Shown one piece after another: positions 1 to 8,319 of a stretch of 64,000 bases of DNA. Source of the stretch: Larsenimonas rhizosphaerae (GTDB lineage: Bacteria > Pseudomonadota > Gammaproteobacteria > Pseudomonadales > Halomonadaceae); assembly GCF_023700005.1 (NCBI RefSeq), contig NZ_JAMLJK010000001.1, positions 1,079,366 to 1,143,365 on the forward strand. The letters run 5' to 3'. Numbering within the stretch: position 1 is the first letter of the stretch; each line of letters opens with the position of its first letter. Both the position numbers and the translations under genes were made by a program. Under the pieces are notes generated by a model. The model made no database searches, was not told the DNA's origin, and saw nothing but the letters and a program-made list of their open reading frames with translations.

Positions 1-893
1 GGCATTCTTTGATCGGGCAGCGGTGCCGGCAGTGCACCCACCAGAAAATCGATGAAGTGCCTGATCTTGGGCGATGTGTGCTGATGCCCCGGGTACACTG
101 CCCATACGCCGGTATCCGGATGCCGGTATCTCTTCAGTACACTCACCAGACTGTTCTGGTGTAAATCGTCCATCACGTAATAGTCCGGTAGCTGAGCCAG
201 TCCGAGCCCCTTGCGGGCTGCATCCAGTAGTGCCAGCCCGGAGTTTACTCGCCAGCGCCCATCGATTCGCACTTCACGGCGGCGGCCGTTTTCCTGAAAG
301 ACCCAGCTTCTTCGAGAGCCGGCCAGGCAGTGATGGTGGCGTAGTGCGTCCAGCGTTTCCGGCACACCTTCGCGGGCCAGGTAGTCAGGGCTTGCCACTA
401 CGTATTCCTGCCGGCTGGCAATGCGTCTGGCCATCAGGCTGGAGTCCGCAAGCGTTCCCAGCCGGATGGCCAGATCCACTCCTTCCTCCAGTAGGTTGAT
501 CCGTCGATTGGTGAGGTGGAAGTCCACTTCCAGTTGGGGATGCAATGTCATGAAGTCATTCACCAGCGGTGCAATGAAGCGTTCACCATAATTGGTTGCT
601 GCCGTGACGCGAAGCAGGCCATGAGGAGATTCCGCCAGCGACTGTACGGCATGGGTTGCTTCCTCAAGCTCGCTGATCAGTGGCTGGCACCGCTCAAAGT
701 AAATACGCCCGGCGTCGGTCAGCAGCAGTGTTCTGGTCGTGCGATAGAGAAGCTGTGTCCCAAGCTGTTGCTCCAGCCCGGCGACCAACCGACTGACGTG
801 AGAAACCGATACCTTGAGGGCGAGTGCTGCTGAAGAAAACCGGCCGGTTCTGACAACGGCAATAAAGGCTTCAATACGATCCCAGTGTTGCAT
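1..893 (-). CDS. LysR-family transcriptional regulator (3' end beyond window)
   Basis: The reverse strand is open from an ATG at 893-891 to the left edge, giving about 297 residues. It begins MQHWDRIEAFIAVVRTGRFS and continues with a typical LysR winged helix (SSAALALKVSVSHVSRL, then LEQQLGTQLLYRTTR at about residues 18-54). A substrate-binding domain follows. The visible length is close to that of a complete LysR protein, so only the last few codons are missing. The gene is divergent from frmA with a 165-bp shared intergenic region. A LysR gene beside glutathione-dependent formaldehyde dehydrogenase is common in Proteobacteria, so it probably controls frmA. The inducer is unknown; formaldehyde or its glutathione adduct is a guess from context. 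Confidence 0.88.
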   Translation of the reverse strand, partial: MQHWDRIEAFIAVVRTGRFSSAALALKVSVSHVSRLVAGLEQQLGTQLLYRTTRTLLLTDAGRIYFERCQPLISELEEATHAVQSLAESPHGLLRVTAATNYGERFIAPLVNDFMTLHPQLEVDFHLTNRRINLLEEGVDLAIRLGTLADSSLMARRIASRQEYVVASPDYLAREGVPETLDALRHHHCLAGSRRSWVFQENGRRREVRIDGRWRVNSGLALLDAARKGLGLAQLPDYYVMDDLHQNSLVSVLKRYRHPDTGVWAVYPGHQHTSPKIRHFIDFLVGALPAPLPDQRM

Positions 894-2168
<1,275 letters not shown>

Positions 2169-2184
2169 GCACGTGATCCATCCG

Positions 2185-2207
2185 ACGGGGCCGCTGGCCC
2201 CGTTTTT
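2185..2207 (+). terminator. Intrinsic terminator between frmA and frmB
   Basis: An 8-bp perfect stem ACGGGGCC / GGCCCCGT with loop GCT is followed directly by five T. It sits 17 nt after the frmA stop and ends 22 nt before the frmB ATG. It should reduce frmB transcription relative to frmA, or make frmB depend on readthrough. Confidence 0.8.
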
Positions 2208-2229
2208 GTTACCAGGGAGTGCACGATAA

Positions 2230-3075
2230 ATGTCCGAAACACTGGAATGCATTGAAGAAGTACGCTGCTTTGACGGCTATCAGCGCCGCTATCGCCATCA
2301 TTCGCAGGTGCTTGGCTGTGACATGACCTTTTCGATCTTTCTGCCGCCCGAGCATGATCAAACCCCCAAACCGGTGTTGTGGTGGCTTTCAGGTCTGACC
2401 TGCACTGATCAGAATTTCGTGCAAAAGGCAGGCGCGCAGCGCCAGGCGGCCGAGCTGGGTCTGGTCATTGTGTGCCCCGATACCAGCCCGCGCGGGGTTG
2501 ATGTCCCCGGAGAAGACGAGTCCTACGATCTGGGCACCGGCGCGGGGTTTTATCTCAATGCAACTCAGGCCCCCTGGGCGTCGCATTACCGGATGTATGA
2601 CTACGTGACCCGGGAACTGCCGGAACTGGTACGGCAGGAGTTCAATGTCAACGATAGGGAAGCCATCAGTGGCCATTCCATGGGTGGTCATGGCGCGCTG
2701 GTCTGCGCCCTGCGCGAACCTGGCCGCTACGCTTCGGTATCGGCATTTTCACCTGTTGCCAATCCGGTAAATTGCCCCTGGGGTGAAAAGGCCTTTCAGG
2801 CTTATCTGGGGGATGATCGTCAGGCATGGGCCGAGTACGATACCTGCGAGCTGATCAAGCGCGATGACGCCCGTCAGCCGCTGCTGGTCGAGCAGGGCGA
2901 GGCAGATCAGTTCCTTGAGTCACAACTCAATATTGATCAGCTTGAACGCGTGTGTCAGGAACAGAATCATCCCCTGACCCTGAATCGTCGAGAAGGCTAC
3001 GACCACAGTTACTTCTTCATCGCGACCTACATCAATGTGCATCTTGATTATCATGCACAGCACCTGAACGCATAA
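2230..3075 (+). CDS. frmB: S-formylglutathione hydrolase
   Basis: A 281-residue alpha/beta-hydrolase of the esterase D family that hydrolyses S-formylglutathione to formate and glutathione, the second step of formaldehyde detoxification. The nucleophile elbow is GHSMGGHG with S150. The acid and histidine of the triad lie near residues 226 (GEADQFL) and 259 (GYDHSYFF). The oxyanion-region sequence [13 protein letters not shown] is typical of the family. It lies 61 bp downstream of frmA. The AGGGAG at 2214-2219 is a usable ribosome site. The cytosolic location is inferred from the absence of a signal peptide. Confidence 0.95.
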   Translation: MSETLECIEEVRCFDGYQRRYRHHSQVLGCDMTFSIFLPPEHDQTPKPVLWWLSGLTCTDQNFVQKAGAQRQAAELGLVIVCPDTSPRGVDVPGEDESYDLGTGAGFYLNATQAPWASHYRMYDYVTRELPELVRQEFNVNDREAISGHSMGGHGALVCALREPGRYASVSAFSPVANPVNCPWGEKAFQAYLGDDRQAWAEYDTCELIKRDDARQPLLVEQGEADQFLESQLNIDQLERVCQEQNHPLTLNRREGYDHSYFFIATYINVHLDYHAQHLNA

Positions 3076-3200
3076 CGTGCCGGTGTGGGCGTATCAAGCG
3101 CCTTCATTGTTGCGGATGCCCGTTACAGCCACTCCGGCCCTGCGCCAGGGGTGGCTGGTTGATATACTCCTGACACGATAAAACAACGAGTCAGGTACCT

Positions 3201-3917
3201 ATGTCAGGGATCAAGGTTGCCATCGCGCTTGTCGTGAAATGGTGCGTCAGGCTACTACTGGGCTTCATGGCCCTGTCGATAGCTGCTGTTATTCTGTTTC
3301 GGTTTGTTCCGCTTCCCCTGTCGATGGTCATGGCCGAGCGCCAGGTCAGCGCCTGGATCAGTCACGAACCCTTTGACCTTCAGTATGAGTGGGCGCCCTA
3401 TAACGAATTGTCGGCCAACGCAAAGCTTGCCGTCATTGCCTCTGAAGACCAGCGTTTTCCCTTCCATCACGGATTTGATACCCGGCAGATCCGCAAGTCC
3501 ATCGATGCCTGGCTATCCGGAGACCCTCTTCGTGGCGCCAGTACCATCAGCCAGCAGACGGCCCGTAACGTTTTCCTGTGGACCGAGCGCAGCTGGTTGA
3601 GAAAGGGGCTGGAAGTCTGGTTTACCGCACTGATCGAAGTGGTCTGGCCCAAGGAGCGTATTCTTGAGGTATATCTCAATGTGGCCGAGTGGGATACGGG
3701 AGTATTTGGACTTGAAGCCGCATCACGACACTACTTCGGGCAGTCCGCTGCGCGACTTACAGTAGTACAGGCATCCCGCCTTGCGGCTGTACTGCCGGCC
3801 CCGCGCGACTGGAGCCCGGTATCGCCCTCGGCTCGAGTGCAGGGTCGGGCACGCTGGATCCGGCAGCAAATGAACCAGCTGGGTGGCACCCTCTATCTGG
3901 AGCGTCTTGACGAATAG
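3201..3917 (+). CDS. mtgA: Monofunctional biosynthetic peptidoglycan transglycosylase
   Basis: A 238-residue GT51-family enzyme that polymerises lipid II glycan strands at the inner membrane. One N-terminal membrane anchor spans about residues 12-35. GT51 motifs are present in order: ASEDQRFPFHHGFD with catalytic E82, GASTISQQTARN, RKGLEVWFTALIE, and PKERILEVYLNVAEWDTG. There is no transpeptidase domain, which separates it from class A PBPs. It has its own start about 125 bp after frmB and appears to be a single gene. Confidence 0.95.
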   Translation: MSGIKVAIALVVKWCVRLLLGFMALSIAAVILFRFVPLPLSMVMAERQVSAWISHEPFDLQYEWAPYNELSANAKLAVIASEDQRFPFHHGFDTRQIRKSIDAWLSGDPLRGASTISQQTARNVFLWTERSWLRKGLEVWFTALIEVVWPKERILEVYLNVAEWDTGVFGLEAASRHYFGQSAARLTVVQASRLAAVLPAPRDWSPVSPSARVQGRARWIRQQMNQLGGTLYLERLDE

Positions 3918-4016
3918 GAGCATGTCCGGGGGATCAGGGCGCAAAACGTCATGCAGCCGTCACGGCCGCGTGGTAAAAAGAAGTATGCGTCGCTGTTGTC
4001 AGTGAAGGAGGTGGAT

Positions 4017-4616
4017 ATGCGTTATCCCATGATTCTTCGTTTACACGCCTCGGGCGTCCCGATCGACTGGCTGACCCTTGAAGAAGCTACCCTGTTGATG
4101 ACACGCCAGGAAGAGGGTGCTGTCGTCTGGACCGATGGCGACAACCGGTACCGGCTTCATGGAGGAACAAACTCCCTGACGGGCTGCCGGTCCTATGTCG
4201 ACATTCCCGAGGTAATCGGCGTGGCCCCACCTGCCGGAGCATTTCTGGCCTTCGAACACACCGGATTCAACCGGGTGTTGTGCAAGTATCGAGAAGGGTT
4301 GCGGTGCGCATATTGCGGGTGTGGTCTAAGCCGGCAAGCCCTGACCATTGATCACATTTATCCTCGCTCACGTGGTGGCGCGCTGACAATGCTCAACGCG
4401 GTGGCAGCCTGCCACGGCTGCAATGCGCTGAAGGCCGACATGACGCCTGAAGAGGCGGGGATGGCGCTATTGCTCAAGCCGTTTATTCCTACCATGGCTG
4501 AAGTGCTGTACATGACTCGGCCCAGCACCATGACTTCTCGCCAGCTCTGGTACCTGAAGCATCAGTTCAGGAATGCCCGATTGAGGGACTATCTTAGTGA
4601 CGCACTGGTGGCCTGA
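4017..4616 (+). CDS. HNH endonuclease family protein
   Basis: A 199-residue protein starting at the ATG preceded by AAGGAGG (4005-4011), rather than at an in-frame ATG 66 bases upstream. The C-terminal half has an HNH fold: zinc-binding CAYCG (C97, C100), LTIDHIYPRSRGG with D112 and H113, then NAVAACHGCNALKADMTPEEAGM with N127, C132 and C135. The N-terminal 90 residues have no motif I recognise. Proteins of this form are widespread single genes in gammaproteobacterial chromosomes with no assigned physiological target. Nothing nearby indicates a restriction or phage role. Confidence 0.85.
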   Translation: MRYPMILRLHASGVPIDWLTLEEATLLMTRQEEGAVVWTDGDNRYRLHGGTNSLTGCRSYVDIPEVIGVAPPAGAFLAFEHTGFNRVLCKYREGLRCAYCGCGLSRQALTIDHIYPRSRGGALTMLNAVAACHGCNALKADMTPEEAGMALLLKPFIPTMAEVLYMTRPSTMTSRQLWYLKHQFRNARLRDYLSDALVA

Positions 4617-4656
4617 ACCCAGTGGCACAGGCATGAATGCGCAGCGTGGCACGTTA

Positions 4657-5268
4657 TCAATACGTCATCAGTCGCGCGGCTCGTTCGGCCAGCAAGGTGC
4701 CATCAAGCCGAATACCGGTAGACAGGTGAATGGTCTGTGCCTTGCCGTTCTTCCATCGTTCGGCCGTTGTGGCATTGAAGCTGTAGAGCGGATCAAGGTC
4801 GTCTCGCCGACTCATCGGCAGCATCATCAACGTCAGGTTATCCAGAATCAGGGGAGAGGGAAGAGTGCCATCCTGATAGCGCAATACCATGTGGTAGGTC
4901 GGACTCCACTGGTCCTTTGCCGCCAGCAGCCTTAGATGGCGATCCTCTACGCCACTGCGCCGTAACAACTGGTATTTGGCCAGAGCAAAATCCTCGCAGT
5001 CCCCTTCACCAGCCTTGATCAACGCGTCAAGGCCGCGCCATTCATCCACCTTGTCCGGCATCTGACGTGCAGCCTGATTGACGACTCGATTGATCAGCAT
5101 CAACCGAGCCTTGATGGGCAGGGCACGAGCCCGGGCAATCAGCGCGGCATCCGTGGTGGTTACAGCCTCGTGGGTCACGTTATCCCAGTAGGTCAGCCTG
5201 ATATCGGCATGGAGTACCGGGCTTGCAAGCAACAGGACACCGACCAGCCAGCCTGAGGACCGTTTCAT
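4657..5268 (-). CDS. Transglutaminase-like cysteine protease (BTLCP / LapG-like), periplasmic
   Basis: The start chosen is the ATG at 5268, preceded by AGGAGA, not the upstream in-frame ATG at 5298. The product is 203 residues with a signal peptide (GWLVGVLLLASPVLHA). The bacterial transglutaminase-like cysteine peptidase triad is visible as C91 (GEGDCEDFALAK), H126 (TYHMVLR) and D143 (ILDNLT). LapG, the best-known member, cuts giant surface adhesins from the outer membrane and is held inactive by the c-di-GMP receptor LapD. No adhesin or LapD gene is in this window, so the LapG role is inference. The downstream side is convergent with the HNH gene. Confidence 0.8.
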   Translation of the reverse strand: MKRSSGWLVGVLLLASPVLHADIRLTYWDNVTHEAVTTTDAALIARARALPIKARLMLINRVVNQAARQMPDKVDEWRGLDALIKAGEGDCEDFALAKYQLLRRSGVEDRHLRLLAAKDQWSPTYHMVLRYQDGTLPSPLILDNLTLMMLPMSRRDDLDPLYSFNATTAERWKNGKAQTIHLSTGIRLDGTLLAERAARLMTY

Positions 5269-5507
5269 GAGCACATCTCCTGTGAAGGCAGATATCAAAG
5301 TGTACCCGGCTGGTTAAATTATGATGATCTGATAACCGCAGAAATTCAGCCGTTTATACCATTGCTGGTTGAAACACTGTCCTGGCAGCACCATATTTAT
5401 CAGGCGGTAGTACTTACGATCTTTTGCAATCAGTAACAGCCATGGCTGGAACTCATCGCCTATTCTGTCGTCCTAGTACTACATCAATGACAGCGATTGG
5501 AGAATTT

Positions 5508-5888
5508 ATGAAACGTACCACGGCATTTTTGACCGCGACTCTGCTGGCTTCCGGCGCGGTAGCTGCTCCGGCATTCGCTGCTGATTCCACTTCCGGTTCC
5601 GACGCGCAGGCCTCTACTGCTGCAAAGCACGCTGACTTTACGGATCAGCAGCTTGAGAACTTTGCCTCTGCTTCCAAGCAGATTGCCGGTATTTCACAGA
5701 AATATACGCAACAGCTGCAGGACGCCAAGGGGCAGGATGCTCAGCAGCAGGTTCGTCAGAAGGCCAATACCGAAATGGTTCAGGCCGTTAAAAGCAATGA
5801 CCTGAAAGTTGAGCAGTTCAACCAGATCGGTCAGGCCGTTCAGAATGATCCGCAATTGATGCAGAAAGTGCAGAAAATGGCGCAGTAA
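5508..5888 (+). CDS. DUF4168 domain exported protein
   Basis: A 126-residue small secreted protein. The start is the ATG at 5508, where a clean signal peptide begins (MKRTTAFLTATLLASGAVAAPAFA), rather than the in-frame start 84 bases upstream. The mature part is polar and helix-forming, rich in Gln, Ala and Lys (KYTQQLQDAKGQDAQQQVRQK) and ends in LMQKVQKMAQ. This matches the DUF4168 family, which has no known function. The gene stands alone with its own terminator. Confidence 0.8.
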   Translation: MKRTTAFLTATLLASGAVAAPAFAADSTSGSDAQASTAAKHADFTDQQLENFASASKQIAGISQKYTQQLQDAKGQDAQQQVRQKANTEMVQAVKSNDLKVEQFNQIGQAVQNDPQLMQKVQKMAQ

Positions 5889-5906
5889 TCTGAAATATCC
5901 TGATGT

Positions 5907-5934
5907 AAAAAAACCGCCTTCGGGCGGTTTTTTT
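5907..5934. terminator. Bidirectional intrinsic terminator
   Basis: The hairpin ACCGCC-TTCG-GGCGGT is flanked by A-rich sequence on the left and T-rich sequence on the right. It can end transcription of the DUF4168 gene on the plus strand and of the AEC transporter gene on the minus strand, which converge here. Confidence 0.9.
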
Positions 5935-5953
5935 GGTTCTGGTGATGTCGCCT

Positions 5954-6838
5954 TTACATCCGGTGCATGAAAAAGCCCAGTAAAAGCGGCATATAGATAA
6001 AGGACAGCAGGGTTGAGCACAGTACCAGACTTGCCACAAATTCCGGCGAGCGCCCTGACTTTTGAGCAAACAGATAGTTATAAACGGCCACCGGCATGCA
6101 CATCATGGCAATCAGGATATAGCGTGCGACCATCGGCAAATCGAGCATGTAGCCTACGCCGGCCGCCAGGCTGCCCGCGATGATTACCCGTGCAATTGAA
6201 AAAAGCATGGCGTTTTTCAGGTTGCTGGCTCGAATGCTGGCCAGTGATACGCCAAGGGTTATCAGCATCATTGGAATGGTAAAACCGGCCAGCAGGTCGA
6301 TGCTGTTCCTGAGCCACAGTGGCAGGGTGATCTCAAAGGCCATCAGCAGCAGGGCGATGATGATGGCATAGATTGTCGGCATTCTGGCCAAGCTCTTCAG
6401 GGGATGCCGGCTGGCGGTAAATCCACCGACGATGAATTGTGCCAGCGATACAACCACGAAAATGGCAATGGCCAGCGGAAACCCGTTGGTATCCTTGAAG
6501 GCATACATCATGACCGGCAGCCCCATATTCCCGGTATTGGGAAACAGGGTCGGGGGCAGAATGACCTGCCAGGCGATCGAAAATACCCGACTGATGATCA
6601 ACGCCACCACGGTGAGTGCGCCCAGCATGATGATCGTGGCACCGGCCATGCGATAAAAGGCGTCAGGATCGACATGTGTGGAGGCCAGCGAGCTGATGAT
6701 CAGGCAGGGGGTGCCAACATTCAGCACGAGCTTGGTGATAAAGCCCGTGGGATAGGGCTGGCCGAGTCGGACCCAGAAAAAACCGACCCCTGCACCGGCA
6801 AAGACCGGCGCCATTACCGCAAGTAGCTGAGCAAACAT
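5954..6838 (-). CDS. AEC-family transporter (auxin efflux carrier-like)
   Basis: A 294-residue inner-membrane protein with roughly ten hydrophobic segments, beginning MFAQLLAVMAPVFAGAGVGF, the usual N-terminus of this family. The internal segments NVGTPCLIISSLAS and the C-terminal PVAVYNYLFAQKSGRSPE fit bacterial AEC permeases, some of which move malonate or other dicarboxylates. The substrate cannot be told from sequence. It is convergent with the DUF4168 gene and monocistronic. Confidence 0.85.
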   Translation of the reverse strand: MFAQLLAVMAPVFAGAGVGFFWVRLGQPYPTGFITKLVLNVGTPCLIISSLASTHVDPDAFYRMAGATIIMLGALTVVALIISRVFSIAWQVILPPTLFPNTGNMGLPVMMYAFKDTNGFPLAIAIFVVVSLAQFIVGGFTASRHPLKSLARMPTIYAIIIALLLMAFEITLPLWLRNSIDLLAGFTIPMMLITLGVSLASIRASNLKNAMLFSIARVIIAGSLAAGVGYMLDLPMVARYILIAMMCMPVAVYNYLFAQKSGRSPEFVASLVLCSTLLSFIYMPLLLGFFMHRM

Positions 6839-6961
6839 GCTGTCATCCTGTCGCGACTTTAGAAACCGGCGTGATGTGGATGAACAGGCCGGTCGATATA
6901 GACTTTAGGGTGACACAAGCGAGGATGTTTTTCAGGCCTGATGCAGGTATTAATTCACCTT

Positions 6962-7429
6962 TTAGCGATGAACAATATCCCCGTGAAAGACTGCCAGCCT
7001 TGCAAGCAGGGTATTTTGAACCGTGAAGGGAATCCCCTCCCTGTCCATGGCCTTGATAAGGTCTTCCACCAGTGCGTTGAAGTCGGCATTACTGATGTGC
7101 TTTCCACGATGAACCCGCCGCATGCTGTCCCCGCTATAGTGACACGGGCCACCTGCAATGACGCATACCATTTCATTGAGCTTCTCTTCCAGCCTGTCGA
7201 TGGGCGCCTCGGCAAACTGGTCAACGATGCGCGGGTCATCGGCAATCACATAGAGGAACGATCGAATCAGTGACTGGATGCCCTCTCTCTGACCGAGCGC
7301 CCTGTAAAGCGTGTCATCCGCCGCGGGCGTGATCGCAAGGCCTGGTGCTGGCGGTTCGTGAGAGGTGCTGGCACACCCTGTAATCAGGGCAAGTATCAGC
7401 ACCATAAGCAGGGGCGTCGTTCGCAGCAT
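6962..7429 (-). CDS. Group I truncated hemoglobin with lipoprotein signal
   Basis: A 155-residue protein. The N-terminus is a lipoprotein signal with lipobox LITGC (C19). From residue 38 on it is a group I truncated globin: LYRALGQREGIQSLIRSFL, then GGPCHYSGDSMRRVHRGKHIS, where H107 occupies the proximal F8 position, then ADFNALVEDLIKAM. Heme binding is inferred from this signature. Truncated globins handle O2 or NO and are usually cytosolic, so a membrane-anchored periplasmic form is less usual. The gene lies 26 bp downstream of the DUF3034 gene on the same strand and may belong to that operon. Confidence 0.88.
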   Translation of the reverse strand: MLRTTPLLMVLILALITGCASTSHEPPAPGLAITPAADDTLYRALGQREGIQSLIRSFLYVIADDPRIVDQFAEAPIDRLEEKLNEMVCVIAGGPCHYSGDSMRRVHRGKHISNADFNALVEDLIKAMDREGIPFTVQNTLLARLAVFHGDIVHR

Positions 7430-7455
7430 GGGCAGCCTCCGTCATCTCTGTCAGG

Positions 7456-8319
7456 TCAAAAGGCGAGTTGTAGTGCCGCATAGACGCCTTGCTGGCGATC
7501 AAGACCGGCAATGCGACCCATGTCGAGCCAGGCCAGCGTGGCGGTAACATGTTTTTGAGGAAACCAGGCCACGAAAAGATCCTTGGCATCATCCTCTGGC
7601 AGACCATTGAGCTGATCCGGCTTCTGACGGTATTCCATGCCAAGGGCCCAGTGTGCATTTGGCATCAATGCCAACGCGCCTTCCCAAACGGCATGATATG
7701 CCTCGTTCTTTGGGCCGCCGAAGCCCAGTAGACCGAGTTGATTGGCGCGGGTGGCGCGAAGGGAGACACTACTCAACAGGTTATAACCGGCGGCAGCTCC
7801 CAGCCAGAGTTTCGAGTGGCTGAGGTAGGCATCAACGCCATGACCCTGCCGAGCGCCAAGCGCGAGGGGCAGTGCATCATCTTCCAGTGTCTTGTACTGT
7901 ACGCCGGCGCTGAACTGGCCGGAACGACTGTACACCAGGTCCCCCCACAGCCGTGCCTTGAGGCCGAAAATATCGAGCTGCAGCGAGTCAAGGCCCAGCG
8001 TATCGAGCGACAGGATCTGTCGCGCAACGCTCAGCTCCAGTCGGTTGTTGATCGTGACAGCGGCGCTCAGCGTATGAAGCTGATAATCATCCAGCCAGGC
8101 GTGGCTCATGCCGACACCCGCCCCCGTTTCGGTATCGCTGGCGGTGCCGGTCAGCACCGCCCAGGGAATCAATCCTCCCCCTGCACTGCCTTCGATGCTG
8201 CCTGCCCCCCCTGTGGCCGTCAGCCGGCTGCCGGCCCGAGCGGGGAGTGCTGCCAGCAGCAGCGCCAGCGCCAGCAACATCAAAACACATGAGTACTTCT
8301 CGCGTACGCTGCGCATCAT
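7456..8319 (-). CDS. DUF3034 family outer-membrane-type protein
   Basis: The start at 8319 overlaps the stop of the upstream GGDEF/EAL gene as ATGA. An upstream in-frame start at 8484 lies inside that gene and is rejected. The 287-residue product has a signal peptide (VLMLLALALLLAALPARA), then Gly-rich sequence and alternating beta-strand segments ending ...GVYAALQLAF with a C-terminal phenylalanine, as in beta-barrels. This matches DUF3034. No activity is known. It forms a conserved trio with the cupredoxin-like and GGDEF/EAL genes upstream. Confidence 0.8.
   Translation of the reverse strand: MMRSVREKYSCVLMLLALALLLAALPARAGSRLTATGGAGSIEGSAGGGLIPWAVLTGTASDTETGAGVGMSHAWLDDYQLHTLSAAVTINNRLELSVARQILSLDTLGLDSLQLDIFGLKARLWGDLVYSRSGQFSAGVQYKTLEDDALPLALGARQGHGVDAYLSHSKLWLGAAAGYNLLSSVSLRATRANQLGLLGFGGPKNEAYHAVWEGALALMPNAHWALGMEYRQKPDQLNGLPEDDAKDLFVAWFPQKHVTATLAWLDMGRIAGLDRQQGVYAALQLAF

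Noticed and set aside
74-499. 141-codon open frame on the plus strand
   Set aside because: It is the shadow of the LysR gene on the opposite strand, whose frame has clear HTH and co-inducer domains.
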